Shown: piece after piece, positions 49,943-59,036 of the stretch
How the letters are laid out: every line of letters starts with the position of its first letter
Numbering within the stretch: position 1 is the first letter of the stretch
NCBI GenBank assembly: GCA_943914465.1
Contig: CALUCD010000006.1
Coordinates: 62,001-126,000 of the forward strand
DNA length: 64,000 bases
Direction: 5' to 3'
Origin: an uncultured Corynebacterium sp.
Lineage (GTDB): Bacteria; Actinomycetota; Actinomycetes; Mycobacteriales; Mycobacteriaceae
Notes under the pieces: model-generated
The model's database searches: none
What the model saw: the letters and a program-made list of their open reading frames with translations, nothing else
Told to the model about the DNA's origin: nothing
Made by a program: the position numbers and the translations under genes

Positions 49943-51847
49943 CTAACGCTGCGGCAACAGCGCCTTGCCAAAGTACGCCTCCAAGCCAGCGCAATCGTCG
50001 AGGGGGAGCACCGCACCGACGTACTGGTCTGGCCGCACAATCACCACTGCGCCGTCGCGGGAGATGCCGCGCGCGTCGAAAATGTCCTCCTCAGTGAGCG
50101 CGGACCACACCTTGCCCCAGTACTCCACGCGCAGAGAACCGGTGCGTGGACGGAACACCTCCGGTGCGTCAGTGACCTCGAAGTCGTGGTAGTGTTGCTG
50201 GTAAATAACGTTGATGTCGAACATCGCATCGTCGTCGACGCCGTCGACAGTGTAGCGGTGGTAGAACGAATCCTCACGCTGGATGTACTCGGCGAGGCGC
50301 GCCACCTTCGAGTCTTGCGCTGATGTGTTCGGCGCGGCGCGATCAGCGAAGACGTAGATGCGGTAGCGGCCATCGGCAGTGTGCATGTGGCCGAGGTGCC
50401 GTGGGTTTGCGTCGCAGCGGCGCATCGCGCGATACGACTTGAAACGTCGACCCACCGGGAACCCTGCGGCCAACTCCTGGTGCTCTGTGTCGGCCGTGAT
50501 CGCGTTATTGGTGTACTCGGTGAGGAATCCTGCGGCAAACTCCTCGGCGGCGACGTAGTAGTCCTCTACCGCGGTAGGGTTATCTAGTTTTTCGACTGGG
50601 GTGGCCATCAGTGTGGACCATTCTTTGTCAAACCTGATCAAGTTGGCTGCCGCTGGTTGGCGCTCGGTGTGGTAGGTCAACAGCAGTGACTCCGGTGCCC
50701 GGCCGGAGAGCACATGCCCCAGCTTCCACGCGATGTTCCACCCGTCTTGCATGGACACGTTCATACCCTGGCCGGCTTTGGCGGAGTGGGTGTGGCAGGC
50801 ATCGCCGGTGAGGAACACGCGCGGGGTGGGAGAGTCGGTGTTGTGGTCGGCGTCGTCGAAACCGTCGACAAGTCGGTGTCCGACTTCGTAGATGGAGCTC
50901 CACGCGACGTTTTTCACGTCGATGGTGTAGGGCTCCATGATCTGGTTCGCTTTTTCAATGATTGTCTCCACCGGCGTTTGGCGGATCTTGCTCTTCTCCT
51001 CGGGTGAGTCGGCGGCGGACACGACCCCGAGGTCAACGTACATGCGAGCCAGGTAGCCACCTTCGCGCGGGATGTGCAGGATCGAGCCTGCCTTTGAGTG
51101 GATCGAGCACTTGGTGCGCCAATCCGGAAAGTCGGTGTCTACTACTACGTCCATCACGCCCCAGGCCTGGTTCGCCTGGTCGCCTTCGAGCTTGCGCTGG
51201 ATGGATTTGCGCACACCGGAGTGGGCCCCGTCGCAGCCGATGACGTACTTCGCGCGGACGGTGTGTGTGGCACCCTTGTCTTCGCCTGCGGTGCGGGTCA
51301 GTTCGACTTTGACCGGATAGTCGTGTCCTTCCTCCACGGTGAGCGTGTTGAATTCCCAGCCGTAGTTCGGGGTCAGTTGTGTTGGTGAGCGCTGCGCGAA
51401 GCGCAGGAAGTAATCCAGCACGCGGGCCTGGTTCACAATCAGGTGCGGGAATTCCGAAATACCGTGTTCATCATCAATGGGGCGCGCCCCGCGCACGATG
51501 TTGTTGGGGTTTTCCGGATCTGGATTCCAAAAAGACATCTCGGTGATGCGGTAGGCCTCCTCGGTGATCTCTGATGCAAAACCGAATGCTTGGAATGTTT
51601 CTACCGAGCGTGACTGGATGCCGTCTGCTTGACCGAGTACCAGGCGCCCGTCACGACGCTCGATGATGTGCGTGCGCACCTGCGGGAACATCGAAAGCTG
51701 CGCAGCGGCGATCGCACCTGCCGGACCACTGCCTACGATGAGGACATCCATCTCGTCGGGGAGTTCGTCGGTGCGGTGTATCCAGTTTTCGTTGGGGCTG
51801 TGGCAGCGGGGGTCCTGTGAAACGTAGCCGTTGTGGTGAAACTGCAT
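49943..51847 (-). CDS. FAD-dependent aromatic monooxygenase, phenol/3-hydroxybenzoate hydroxylase type
   Basis: A 634-residue single-component flavin hydroxylase. The dinucleotide site VLIVGSGPAGAIAAAQ (38-44), the DG motif IGCDGAHSGVRKSI and the GD motif VFLTGDACHTHSAKAGQGMN are the class A monooxygenase signature, and a C-terminal thioredoxin-like domain (about 450-634) places it with phenol hydroxylase and MobA-type 3-hydroxybenzoate 4-hydroxylase (about 639 aa). It hydroxylates a phenolic ring next to a hydroxyl group using NADPH and O2. In this cluster the product should be homoprotocatechuate, so hydroxyphenylacetate is a plausible substrate, but the sequence does not settle it. Divergent from the fusion gene; MHS transporter upstream in the same operon. 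Confidence 0.85.
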   Translation of the reverse strand: MQFHHNGYVSQDPRCHSPNENWIHRTDELPDEMDVLIVGSGPAGAIAAAQLSMFPQVRTHIIERRDGRLVLGQADGIQSRSVETFQAFGFASEITEEAYRITEMSFWNPDPENPNNIVRGARPIDDEHGISEFPHLIVNQARVLDYFLRFAQRSPTQLTPNYGWEFNTLTVEEGHDYPVKVELTRTAGEDKGATHTVRAKYVIGCDGAHSGVRKSIQRKLEGDQANQAWGVMDVVVDTDFPDWRTKCSIHSKAGSILHIPREGGYLARMYVDLGVVSAADSPEEKSKIRQTPVETIIEKANQIMEPYTIDVKNVAWSSIYEVGHRLVDGFDDADHNTDSPTPRVFLTGDACHTHSAKAGQGMNVSMQDGWNIAWKLGHVLSGRAPESLLLTYHTERQPAAANLIRFDKEWSTLMATPVEKLDNPTAVEDYYVAAEEFAAGFLTEYTNNAITADTEHQELAAGFPVGRRFKSYRAMRRCDANPRHLGHMHTADGRYRIYVFADRAAPNTSAQDSKVARLAEYIQREDSFYHRYTVDGVDDDAMFDINVIYQQHYHDFEVTDAPEVFRPRTGSLRVEYWGKVWSALTEEDIFDARGISRDGAVVIVRPDQYVGAVLPLDDCAGLEAYFGKALLPQR

Positions 51848-51881
51848 GGTGCTTTCCTTGAAAGTGAGGATGATGAAGGTG

Positions 51882-53273
51882 TTATCGGGTTGCGGTGGGA
51901 ATGTGCGACGCCGGCTGCCAGATGAAATGGCCGCTCCTTTGTAAAGCCGTGTGCTCGTGTCCAAGCGGAATGCCGTTTCGCTCTCGTAGGCACACCGCTG
52001 CCAGAAGTCCAAGAAGCGACGCGGTCACGAGGTAGATGGTGATGGACCATGTTGTACCGGTAGACGCGTAGAGCGATGCGGCAATCGTGGGAGCGAAAGC
52101 GCCGCCCAGGATCGAACCGAGCGCGTAGGAAATTGAAGCGCCAGACGCACGCACTTCCGTCGGGAAAATCTCCGCGAATGTGGCCCCTGTCTGCCCGTAG
52201 GTCAGGCCCAGACCCACAGCTAGGAAACAGAGCGAGAGGTAGATATTTGCCAGCGAGCCAGTGTTCACCAGGGGGAAGAGGGCCACAGCTCCGGCTGCCT
52301 GGACGATAAAACCAATGATGTAGGTCATGCGCCTACCGATGTAATCTGAGATGAATCCAGCGAAGGCAGTGCTAAGTAGCCAAACCACTGCGGAAACAGT
52401 CACTGCAAGCAAGATGTCGCCACGATCAAGGGCAAGACCGTCTTCACGGGTGGTGTAGTTCTGGATGTAGCCACCGGTAGTCATATAACCCACGGTGCCG
52501 TTTGCGGCGAACAGCAGCGCAGTAACGATGACCAGCGGGGTGTAGTTGCTGAACAGTGTGCCGATTGGATTTTTGGTTTCGACCTTCCTGATCTCCGTCA
52601 TCTCCTCGAACACGGGAGACTCATCTACTCCCTTGCGGATGTAAAACCCGATCAGGACGAGCACGGCGGAGAAGAGGAACGGCACACGCCAGCCCCACTC
52701 CATGAATGCATCACCAGGCGCGATCACATTCATGAGCGCTAACGCTGCTGAGGAGACGAGGAGGCCAAGCGGCACACCTGTTTGCGGGCCTGCTCCGTAG
52801 AGGCCTCGTTTGCTAGGAGGTGCGTGCTCGACTGCGAGCAGAACCGCAGAACCCCATTCGCCACCTGCGGAAATGCCTTGCACGATTCGTAGGAGGATCA
52901 GCAGGGTGGGTGCCCACACCCCGATCGTTTCGTAGGTGGGCAAAAGACCAATCAGCGTTGTGGCCGCACCCATTGCGATCAGGGTGATCATCAACGGGAT
53001 GCGTCGACCGTAGCGGTCAGCAAAGTGGCCGACGAGAAAAGCTCCCAAGGGGCGGAACAGGAATGAAAGTCCCATGGTGAGGAACGCGACAATGGTTGCT
53101 GCGTCTGATCCGAAGCCGGCAAACATCAGCTGGTTGAACACCAGACCTGCGGTGGCAGCGTACAGAAAGTAGTCGTACCACTCGATTGCGGTGCCGATGG
53201 TGGTAGCAGCTACTACTCTGCCGCGTTCTTGAGTCATTGCAATATCGGAGGGCGAGTGTGTCTCAGAGGCCAC
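51882..53273 (-). CDS. MHS-family MFS transporter, aromatic-acid type
   Basis: A 463-residue twelve-helix transporter of the metabolite:H+ symporter family. The signature GTAIEWYDYFLYAATAGLVFN begins helix 1; HFADRYGRRIPLM is the loop 2-3 motif, and GRRMTYIIGF follows in the second half. MHS proteins import organic acids, and this one is co-transcribed with the monooxygenase gene (34 bp apart), so an aromatic acid or phenylacetate is the expected substrate. GTG 53273 follows AAAGGA at 9 nt. Confidence 0.88.
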   Translation of the reverse strand: MASETHSPSDIAMTQERGRVVAATTIGTAIEWYDYFLYAATAGLVFNQLMFAGFGSDAATIVAFLTMGLSFLFRPLGAFLVGHFADRYGRRIPLMITLIAMGAATTLIGLLPTYETIGVWAPTLLILLRIVQGISAGGEWGSAVLLAVEHAPPSKRGLYGAGPQTGVPLGLLVSSAALALMNVIAPGDAFMEWGWRVPFLFSAVLVLIGFYIRKGVDESPVFEEMTEIRKVETKNPIGTLFSNYTPLVIVTALLFAANGTVGYMTTGGYIQNYTTREDGLALDRGDILLAVTVSAVVWLLSTAFAGFISDYIGRRMTYIIGFIVQAAGAVALFPLVNTGSLANIYLSLCFLAVGLGLTYGQTGATFAEIFPTEVRASGASISYALGSILGGAFAPTIAASLYASTGTTWSITIYLVTASLLGLLAAVCLRERNGIPLGHEHTALQRSGHFIWQPASHIPTATR

Positions 53274-53411
53274 CTGAATCCATCCTTTCGGTTATGTCGT
53301 ACGTCTCGATATTTGCCTGTATGTGATTTGAACCACTTGTGTTGCCAGGAATGATAATATACGATCAGGGGCACATTGCAAGGCCTTCTTTCATCAAAGG
53401 AGTTCCATCGA
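53274..53411. promoter_or_regulatory. Divergent promoter region of the aromatic island, probable regulator target
   Basis: The 138-bp gap between the MFS and fusion genes is AT-rich in 53345-53362 (ATGATAATATACGATC) and carries short inverted pieces around GTCGTACGTC (53296-53305) and ATACGATC. The GntR regulator encoded downstream most likely binds here; no exact operator can be assigned. AAAGGAG precedes the ATG of the fusion gene at 53412. Confidence 0.4.
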
Positions 53412-54884
53412 ATGGTGCAAGTACCTCCACTACCGGTTGTGCCCGGCAAGATTATTGCCGTGCATGTTGCTTTTGAGTCGCGTGCCGCCCAACGTGGCAG
53501 GCGACCAAAGCAACCCTCATATTTTTTGAAAGCAACCAGCTCACTGGCTGGAACGCAGAGCGAAGTAGTTCGTCCTCAGGGCTGCGAGCTCCTCGCTTTC
53601 GAGGGTGAAATCGCACTCATTATCGGTAAGGCTGCACACCGTGTGCCGGTGGAAAAGGCGTGGGATCACGTCGCCTGGGTGACCGCTTCGAACGATCTAG
53701 GCATATACGATTACCGCGCGCAGGATAAGGGCTCCAACACCAGATCGAAATCGCGCGATGGTTATACCCCCATCGGGCCTGAACTGATCGATGCCCGCGC
53801 TGTCGGCCCAGACGCATTCCGGATCCGCACCTGGGTAAACAATGAGCTCGTGCAGGAGGGCACCACCTCCGAAGATGACCTCATCTTCTCGCTGCCGCAG
53901 TTCGTTGCGGACCTATCTCAGCACATGACGCTTGCAGAGGGCGACATTATTCTCACTGGCACCCCGGCTGGATCCACCGTTATCGTTCCGGGTGATGTGG
54001 TTGAAGTTGAGGTCGACGCACCGCACGCCGAGGGCAGCCCAACATCGGGACGACTGATAACCACCGTCGTCGAGGGGCCGGGCGACTTTGATGCATTGAT
54101 AGGCATGCTGCCCTCGATTGACGATAAGCAGCGCGAGGATGCCTACGGCAGCCGCGCTGCAGCTGGCCTTCCTGAGAACCCAAACGCAATCAGTGAGCAG
54201 CTGCGAGAAAAGCTCATGCAGGCCCCCACCGCGGGCCTGTCCGCAGAGCTCCGCAACCGCGGGCTCAACCAAGTCGTCATCGAGGGTGTGTTCCCGCAGG
54301 ACCCAGCCACAAAGATGGTGGGACCAGCACGTACGCTGCGCTTTGTACCTGAACGCGAAGACCTGTTCAAGTCACACGGTGGCGGCTACAACGCGCAAAA
54401 ACGGGCCTTTGACAGCCTGCGGGAGGGTGAAGTGCTGGTCATCGAGGCACGGCGTGGCGCCGAATCTGGCACCCTGGGTGACATTCTCGCCCTGCGCGCC
54501 CGTCACTTGGGGGCAGCTGGTGTGGTCACCGACGGCTGTGTGCGTGACTACGCTGCGGTCAAAGAGATCGGGCTGCCTGTGTTTACGCAGGGGCCGCACC
54601 CCGCAGTCTTGGGCCGACGTCACGTACCGTGGGATGCCGATATTGCCGTGGCATGCGGCAACGCCACGGTAGTGCCGGGTGACATCATCGTCGGCGACTC
54701 GGATGGTGTGGTTGTCATTCCCCGTGACATCGCTGAAGAGGTCGCGGATAAGGCACTGGCCAAAGAACGTGAGGACGAGTGGGTCGCCGAGCAGATCGCG
54801 GCGGGCGCCAAGCTTGACGGCATGTTCCCGCCCACGGGAGAAAACCGCACGGCCTATGAACGCTACGCTGGGGGCGAGCAGTGA
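53412..54884 (+). CDS. FAH-RraA fusion: FAH-family enzyme joined to a RraA-type aldolase/decarboxylase
   Basis: A 490-residue two-domain protein. Residues 1-222 are a FAH fold: SYFLKATSSLAG, metal-ligand pair in LLAFEGEIALIIGKAA (E64, E66) and ASNDLGIYDYR (D95), KSRDGYTPIGPELID, and LTGTPAGSTVIVPGDVVEVE. Residues about 260-470 are a RraA-like domain: APTAGLSAELRNRGLNQVV, GPARTLRFVP, and ESGTLGDILALRARHLGAAG followed by VVTDGCVRDYAAVKEIGLP with the Arg-Asp pair (about 378-379) that holds the divalent metal and pyruvate-type substrate. FAH members decarboxylate or hydrate keto acids; RraA members include aldolases and oxaloacetate decarboxylases. ATG 53412 is used, preceded by AAAGGAG. Its stop overlaps gntR by 4 nt (GTGA). 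Confidence 0.85.
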   Translation: MVQVPPLPVVPGKIIAVHVAFESRAAQRGRRPKQPSYFLKATSSLAGTQSEVVRPQGCELLAFEGEIALIIGKAAHRVPVEKAWDHVAWVTASNDLGIYDYRAQDKGSNTRSKSRDGYTPIGPELIDARAVGPDAFRIRTWVNNELVQEGTTSEDDLIFSLPQFVADLSQHMTLAEGDIILTGTPAGSTVIVPGDVVEVEVDAPHAEGSPTSGRLITTVVEGPGDFDALIGMLPSIDDKQREDAYGSRAAAGLPENPNAISEQLREKLMQAPTAGLSAELRNRGLNQVVIEGVFPQDPATKMVGPARTLRFVPEREDLFKSHGGGYNAQKRAFDSLREGEVLVIEARRGAESGTLGDILALRARHLGAAGVVTDGCVRDYAAVKEIGLPVFTQGPHPAVLGRRHVPWDADIAVACGNATVVPGDIIVGDSDGVVVIPRDIAEEVADKALAKEREDEWVAEQIAAGAKLDGMFPPTGENRTAYERYAGGEQ

Positions 54885-55570
54885 CTGTGGTTGAGACGCA
54901 TACTCCGCCTGCGAAATCCAAGGCGGAGTTGTCCTACGACTGGATTCGCGAGCGCATCCGCGTGCGCGATTTCGAACCCGGTTATCGCCTTGTGCTTTCG
55001 CAAATCGCCGATGAGCTTGACGTGAGCGTGGTGCCGGTGCGCGAGGCAATCCGCCAGCTCGAGGCGGAGGGGCTAGTCACCTACGAGCACAACGTCGGCG
55101 CTCGCGTCTCCGAGCTCAACCGCCGCTCCTATTACGAACTTATGGAGTCGGTAGCGGTGCTCGAGGCGGCAGCTACCGCGCTTTCGGCGCCCTTGCTTGA
55201 AGACGTTGCCCTGCACCGCGCCCACGCCCTCAACGAAGACATGCGCGTGCTTCTTAGTGACTTCGACCCAGTGGAGTTCACCAGGCTCAACCAGGAGTTT
55301 CACCAGACACTGTTCTCGGCGTGTCCGAATCAGCGTCTGGTGTCGCTCGTGCACCGGGAGTGGGAAGAACTCGACCGCTACCGGGTGTCGACATTTCGCT
55401 ACGTTCCCGAGCGTGCGGAGGCGTCGGTTGCCGAACATGACCAGCTCGTATCCCTCATCGTCGCCAACGCGTCACCGCACGTCATCGAGGACATAGCCCG
55501 CAACCATCGACTGAAGACCAAAGACGCCTATAAACACAGTTCTCACCGTTTGACCTCAAAGGAGAAATAG
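54881..55570 (+). CDS. GntR-family transcriptional regulator (FCD/FadR branch)
   Basis: A 229-residue one-component regulator. The N-terminal winged helix (SYDWIRERIRVRDFEPGYRLVLSQIADELDVSVVPVREAIRQLEAEGLV in cores) is followed by an all-helical FCD effector domain (ELMESVAVLEAAATALS, LNQEFHQTLFSACPN, DQLVSLIVA), the FadR subfamily. It most likely responds to a pathway acid and controls the divergent operons around 53.3 kb. It is translated from GTG with overlap to the fusion gene. Confidence 0.9.
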   Translation: MTVVETHTPPAKSKAELSYDWIRERIRVRDFEPGYRLVLSQIADELDVSVVPVREAIRQLEAEGLVTYEHNVGARVSELNRRSYYELMESVAVLEAAATALSAPLLEDVALHRAHALNEDMRVLLSDFDPVEFTRLNQEFHQTLFSACPNQRLVSLVHREWEELDRYRVSTFRYVPERAEASVAEHDQLVSLIVANASPHVIEDIARNHRLKTKDAYKHSSHRLTSKEK

Positions 55571-55575
55571 ACACC

Positions 55576-57075
55576 ATGGCCAAGCCGAACAACCTGCCCG
55601 ATAAGATCTTGCACTACATCAACGGGGAATTCGTTTCCTCGATCGACGGTGACGAATTCGATGTCATCGACCCAGTGACCAACCAGCCATACATCAAAGC
55701 GGCATCCGGAAAGCCTGAGGACATTGATGCTGCGGTCGCGGCCGCGAAGGCTGCGTTTGCGGACGGAGAGTGGTCCAAGGCGTTGCCGCGCCAGCGTGCT
55801 CGAGTGCTGCACAAAATCGCAGACATTGTGGAAACCCGAAACGACACACTGGCCGAATGGGAATCGTTCGACTCCGGCCTGCCAATCTCACAGGCGAAAG
55901 GCCAAGCAGCGCGCGCAGCAGAGAATTTCCGCTTCTTCGCGGATCTCATCGTCGCCCAAACCGATGACGCTTTCAAGGTGCCGGGCCGCCAAATCAACTA
56001 CGTGAACCGGAAACCGATCGGCGTGGCCGGTCTCATCACCCCGTGGAACACCCCGTTCATGCTTGAGTCGTGGAAGTTGGCGCCGGCCATTGCCACTGGT
56101 AACTGCGTTGTGCTCAAGCCAGCTGAGTTCACCCCACTGTCCGCGCAGCTGTGGGCCGGCATCTTCGAAGAGGCTGGCCTGCCTAAAGGGGTGTTCAACC
56201 TGGTCAACGGCTTCGGCGAAGAAGGTTTTGCGGGTGACCCGCTGGTGAAACACCCAGACGTGCCGCTGATCTCTTTTACTGGCGAGTCCCGTACCGGCCA
56301 GATCATCTTCGCCAACGCGGCCCCATACCTCAAAGGATTATCCATGGAGCTCGGCGGCAAATCCCCGGCAGTGGTGTTCGAAGACGCCGACTTGGACATC
56401 GCTATTGACGCCACCATTTTCGGCGTGTTTTCGCTCAACGGTGAGCGCTGCACCGCCGGCTCTCGCATCCTGGTGCAGCGCTCAATCTATGACGAATTCG
56501 TCGAGCGCTACGCTGCCCAAGCCTCCCGAGTGAAAGTGGGATTGCCGTCTGACCCAACCACCGAAGTCGGTGCGCTGGTCCACCCGGAGCACTACGACAA
56601 GGTGATGAGCTATATCGAAATTGGTAAGCAGGAAGCTCGCCTGGTGGCTGGCGGCGGACGCCCGGAGGGGTTCGACGAGGGAAACTTCGTTGCTCCCACC
56701 GTCTTTGTTGACGTAGCACCCGATGCCCGTATCTTCCAGGAAGAGATCTTCGGCCCGGTTGTGGCTATCACACCGTTTGATACCGAAGAAGAAGCGCTGG
56801 AGCTGGCAAACAACACGAGCTACGGGCTGGCTGCCTACATCTGGACATCCGACCTGCAGCGCGCCCACAACTTCGCCCAGAACGTCGAAGCCGGCATGGT
56901 GTGGATGAACTCGAACAACGTACGCGACCTGCGCACCCCCTTCGGCGGTGTGAAGGCCTCCGGCCTCGGCCACGAGGGTGGCTACCGCTCCATCGATTTC
57001 TACACGGACCAGCAAGCCGTGCACGTCAACCTGGGGGAGGTACACAACCCAGTCTTCGGCAAACAGCAGCCGTAG
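55576..57075 (+). CDS. hpaE: 5-carboxymethyl-2-hydroxymuconate semialdehyde dehydrogenase (ALDH family)
   Basis: A 499-residue aldehyde dehydrogenase. Motifs: GVAGLITPWNTPFML, SFTGESRTGQII, MELGGKSPAVVFEDADLD with the general base Glu258, FSLNGERCTAGSR with the catalytic Cys292, EEIFGPVVAITPF and PFGGVKASGLGHEGG near the end. In a gene row with homoprotocatechuate dioxygenase and hpaH/hpaI this is HpaE/HpcC, which oxidises the semialdehyde ring-cleavage product with NAD+. Five bp separate it from gntR. The substrate follows from context; the sequence alone says only ALDH. Confidence 0.88.
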   Translation: MAKPNNLPDKILHYINGEFVSSIDGDEFDVIDPVTNQPYIKAASGKPEDIDAAVAAAKAAFADGEWSKALPRQRARVLHKIADIVETRNDTLAEWESFDSGLPISQAKGQAARAAENFRFFADLIVAQTDDAFKVPGRQINYVNRKPIGVAGLITPWNTPFMLESWKLAPAIATGNCVVLKPAEFTPLSAQLWAGIFEEAGLPKGVFNLVNGFGEEGFAGDPLVKHPDVPLISFTGESRTGQIIFANAAPYLKGLSMELGGKSPAVVFEDADLDIAIDATIFGVFSLNGERCTAGSRILVQRSIYDEFVERYAAQASRVKVGLPSDPTTEVGALVHPEHYDKVMSYIEIGKQEARLVAGGGRPEGFDEGNFVAPTVFVDVAPDARIFQEEIFGPVVAITPFDTEEEALELANNTSYGLAAYIWTSDLQRAHNFAQNVEAGMVWMNSNNVRDLRTPFGGVKASGLGHEGGYRSIDFYTDQQAVHVNLGEVHNPVFGKQQP

Positions 57076-57143
57076 AGCATCAAGACACCCGCCACCATCC
57101 AACACAGCATCTGAGACAGCACCCGACAAGGAGCCCCTGCGAA

Positions 57144-58226
57144 ATGACCGCCCAAGCCCCCGATATCCTGCGCTGCGCCTACATGGAGATCATTGTTACC
57201 GACCTTGCCGAGTCCCGCCGCTTCTACGTGGACACTCTCGGCTTGGTGGTCACCTACGAAGACGATGAAAGCATCTACCTGCGCACATTCGAAGAATTCA
57301 TCCACCACAATCTCGTTCTTCGCCAAGGCGACGAGGCTGCGGTTGCCGCGTTCTCCTACCGCGTACGTGCGCCGGAAGACCTGGATCTTGCCGTGGCGTT
57401 CTACCAAGAGCGCGGCTGCCGCGTCGAGCGCAACCCGCACGGTTTTGTCCGCGGCATCGGCGACTCCGTGCGGGTTATGGACCCACTTGGTTTCCCATAC
57501 GAATTCTTCCACGACGTGGAGCACGTCGAGCGCCTTGCCTGGGCTTATGACGCACACATCCCAGGTGCGCTGGTACGCCTAGACCACTTCAACCAGATCA
57601 CTCCGGATGTTCCCTCCGCGGTGGACTACATGGAAGATCTCGGCTTCCGGATCACGGAGGACATCCGTGACGCGGAAGGTACCGTCTACGCCGCATGGAT
57701 GCGTCGCAAAGCAACTGTGCACGATACTGCAATGACCGGCGGCGACGGCCCGCGCATGCACCACATTGCGTTTGCTACGCACGAAAAGCACAACATCATT
57801 GCGATCTGTGACAAACTCGGCGCGCTGCGCGAGTCTGATCGCATCGAGCGTGGCCCCGGGCGCCACGGCGTGTCGAATGCGTACTACCTCTACCTGCGCG
57901 ACCCGGACGGCCACCGGGTGGAAATCTACACCCAGGATTACTACACCGGCGACCCAGACAACCCGGTAGTGACCTGGGATGTGCACGACAACCAGCGCCG
58001 CGACTGGTGGGGCACACCGGTCGTGCCGTCGTGGTACACCGACGGTTCACGGGTTCTCGACCTCGACGGCAAGGTCGTGGAACTGACCACACGCACCGAC
58101 AAGTCCGAAATGGAAGAAACGATCGGCGCCGACGGCTTTTCCTACACCCGACCGGAGGATGCAGATGAAAAAGGCGACATGCCGGAGTGGAAACAAGGCG
58201 AATACAAACTCGGACACAGTCTTTAA
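57144..58226 (+). CDS. hpaD: 3,4-dihydroxyphenylacetate (homoprotocatechuate) 2,3-dioxygenase
   Basis: A 360-residue type I extradiol dioxygenase of the vicinal oxygen chelate fold. Metal ligands are H148 (LDHFN), H207 (MHHIAF) and E260 (HRVEIYT). Compared with the well-studied HPCD of Brevibacterium fuscum, all named active-site residues sit at a constant offset of 7: N150, W185, H193 (the acid-base His), R236, H241 and Y250 are all present. This supports homoprotocatechuate as substrate and an Fe or Mn enzyme of the HPCD/MndD group. ATG 57144 follows AAGGAG. Ring opening yields 5-carboxymethyl-2-hydroxymuconate semialdehyde. Confidence 0.95.
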   Translation: MTAQAPDILRCAYMEIIVTDLAESRRFYVDTLGLVVTYEDDESIYLRTFEEFIHHNLVLRQGDEAAVAAFSYRVRAPEDLDLAVAFYQERGCRVERNPHGFVRGIGDSVRVMDPLGFPYEFFHDVEHVERLAWAYDAHIPGALVRLDHFNQITPDVPSAVDYMEDLGFRITEDIRDAEGTVYAAWMRRKATVHDTAMTGGDGPRMHHIAFATHEKHNIIAICDKLGALRESDRIERGPGRHGVSNAYYLYLRDPDGHRVEIYTQDYYTGDPDNPVVTWDVHDNQRRDWWGTPVVPSWYTDGSRVLDLDGKVVELTTRTDKSEMEETIGADGFSYTRPEDADEKGDMPEWKQGEYKLGHSL

Positions 58227-58250
58227 AAAAGTTGAGGAGGGGATTGATCC

Positions 58251-59036
58251 ATGTTGGACAAGGACACGATTCGGTCAATCGCTGACGAGCTCGCCGCGGC
58301 AGAAGCCAACCGCTCAATGGTTCCGCTGCTCACCGCCCGCTATTCCGCGATGGAGGTCGAAGACAGCTACGCGGTGCAGGCTGAATGGGTGCGCCGCGGG
58401 CAGGAGGCTGGCCGCCGGCTTGTAGGCCACAAAATCGGCCTGACATCTAAAGTGATGCAGGAAGCCACCGGGATCACCGAGCCCGATTACGGTGCGATAT
58501 TCGCAGACATGGTGTATGAAAACGGTGCGCACATCGAGTGCAACAAGTTTTCTAATGTCCGCATCGAAGTAGAACTTGCGTTCGTTTTAGACAAAGACCT
58601 CAGTGGACCTGACACCACCATTTTCGACGTCCTTGAGGCCACGAAGTACGTGGTGCCGGCACTAGAAATCCTGTCGTCGCGCATTGAGATGCAAGGGCGC
58701 ACCATCGTTGACACGATCGCCGACAACGCCGCGATGGGCGCGATGGTCTACGGGGGCAACCCGGTGGCCCCGGATGCTGTTGATCTGCGCTGGTGCTCCG
58801 CGTTGCTGTATCGCAACGAAGCGATCGAAGATACCGGTGTTGCCGCTGCCGTATTAAACCACCCAGCAATGGGCGTCGCGTGGCTGGCGAACAAACTGCA
58901 CCAACATGGCACGGTGTTGCAGGCGGGAGAAATTGTGCTCGCCGGCTCATTTACCAAGCCGATGTGGGTTGAGCCAGGCGACACGGTGCACGCAGACTAC
59001 AACGAACTGGGAGCAATTACATGCCGTTTCATTTAA
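58251..59036 (+). CDS. hpaH: 2-oxohepta-3-ene-1,7-dioate hydratase
   Basis: A 261-residue hydratase of the MhpD/HpaH group. RLVGHKIGLTSKVMQEATGI (core HKIGLTSKVMQ), PDYGAIFADMVYENG, VRIEVELAFVLDKDL (Glu-x-Glu), DTIADNAAMGAMVYGG and GEIVLAGSFTKPMWVEPGD are the family motifs. It hydrates the dienoic acid, after isomerisation, to 4-hydroxy-2-oxoheptanedioate. The ATG follows GGAGGGG at 58238-58244; its stop overlaps hpaI by 16 bp. Confidence 0.92.
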   Translation: MLDKDTIRSIADELAAAEANRSMVPLLTARYSAMEVEDSYAVQAEWVRRGQEAGRRLVGHKIGLTSKVMQEATGITEPDYGAIFADMVYENGAHIECNKFSNVRIEVELAFVLDKDLSGPDTTIFDVLEATKYVVPALEILSSRIEMQGRTIVDTIADNAAMGAMVYGGNPVAPDAVDLRWCSALLYRNEAIEDTGVAAAVLNHPAMGVAWLANKLHQHGTVLQAGEIVLAGSFTKPMWVEPGDTVHADYNELGAITCRFI

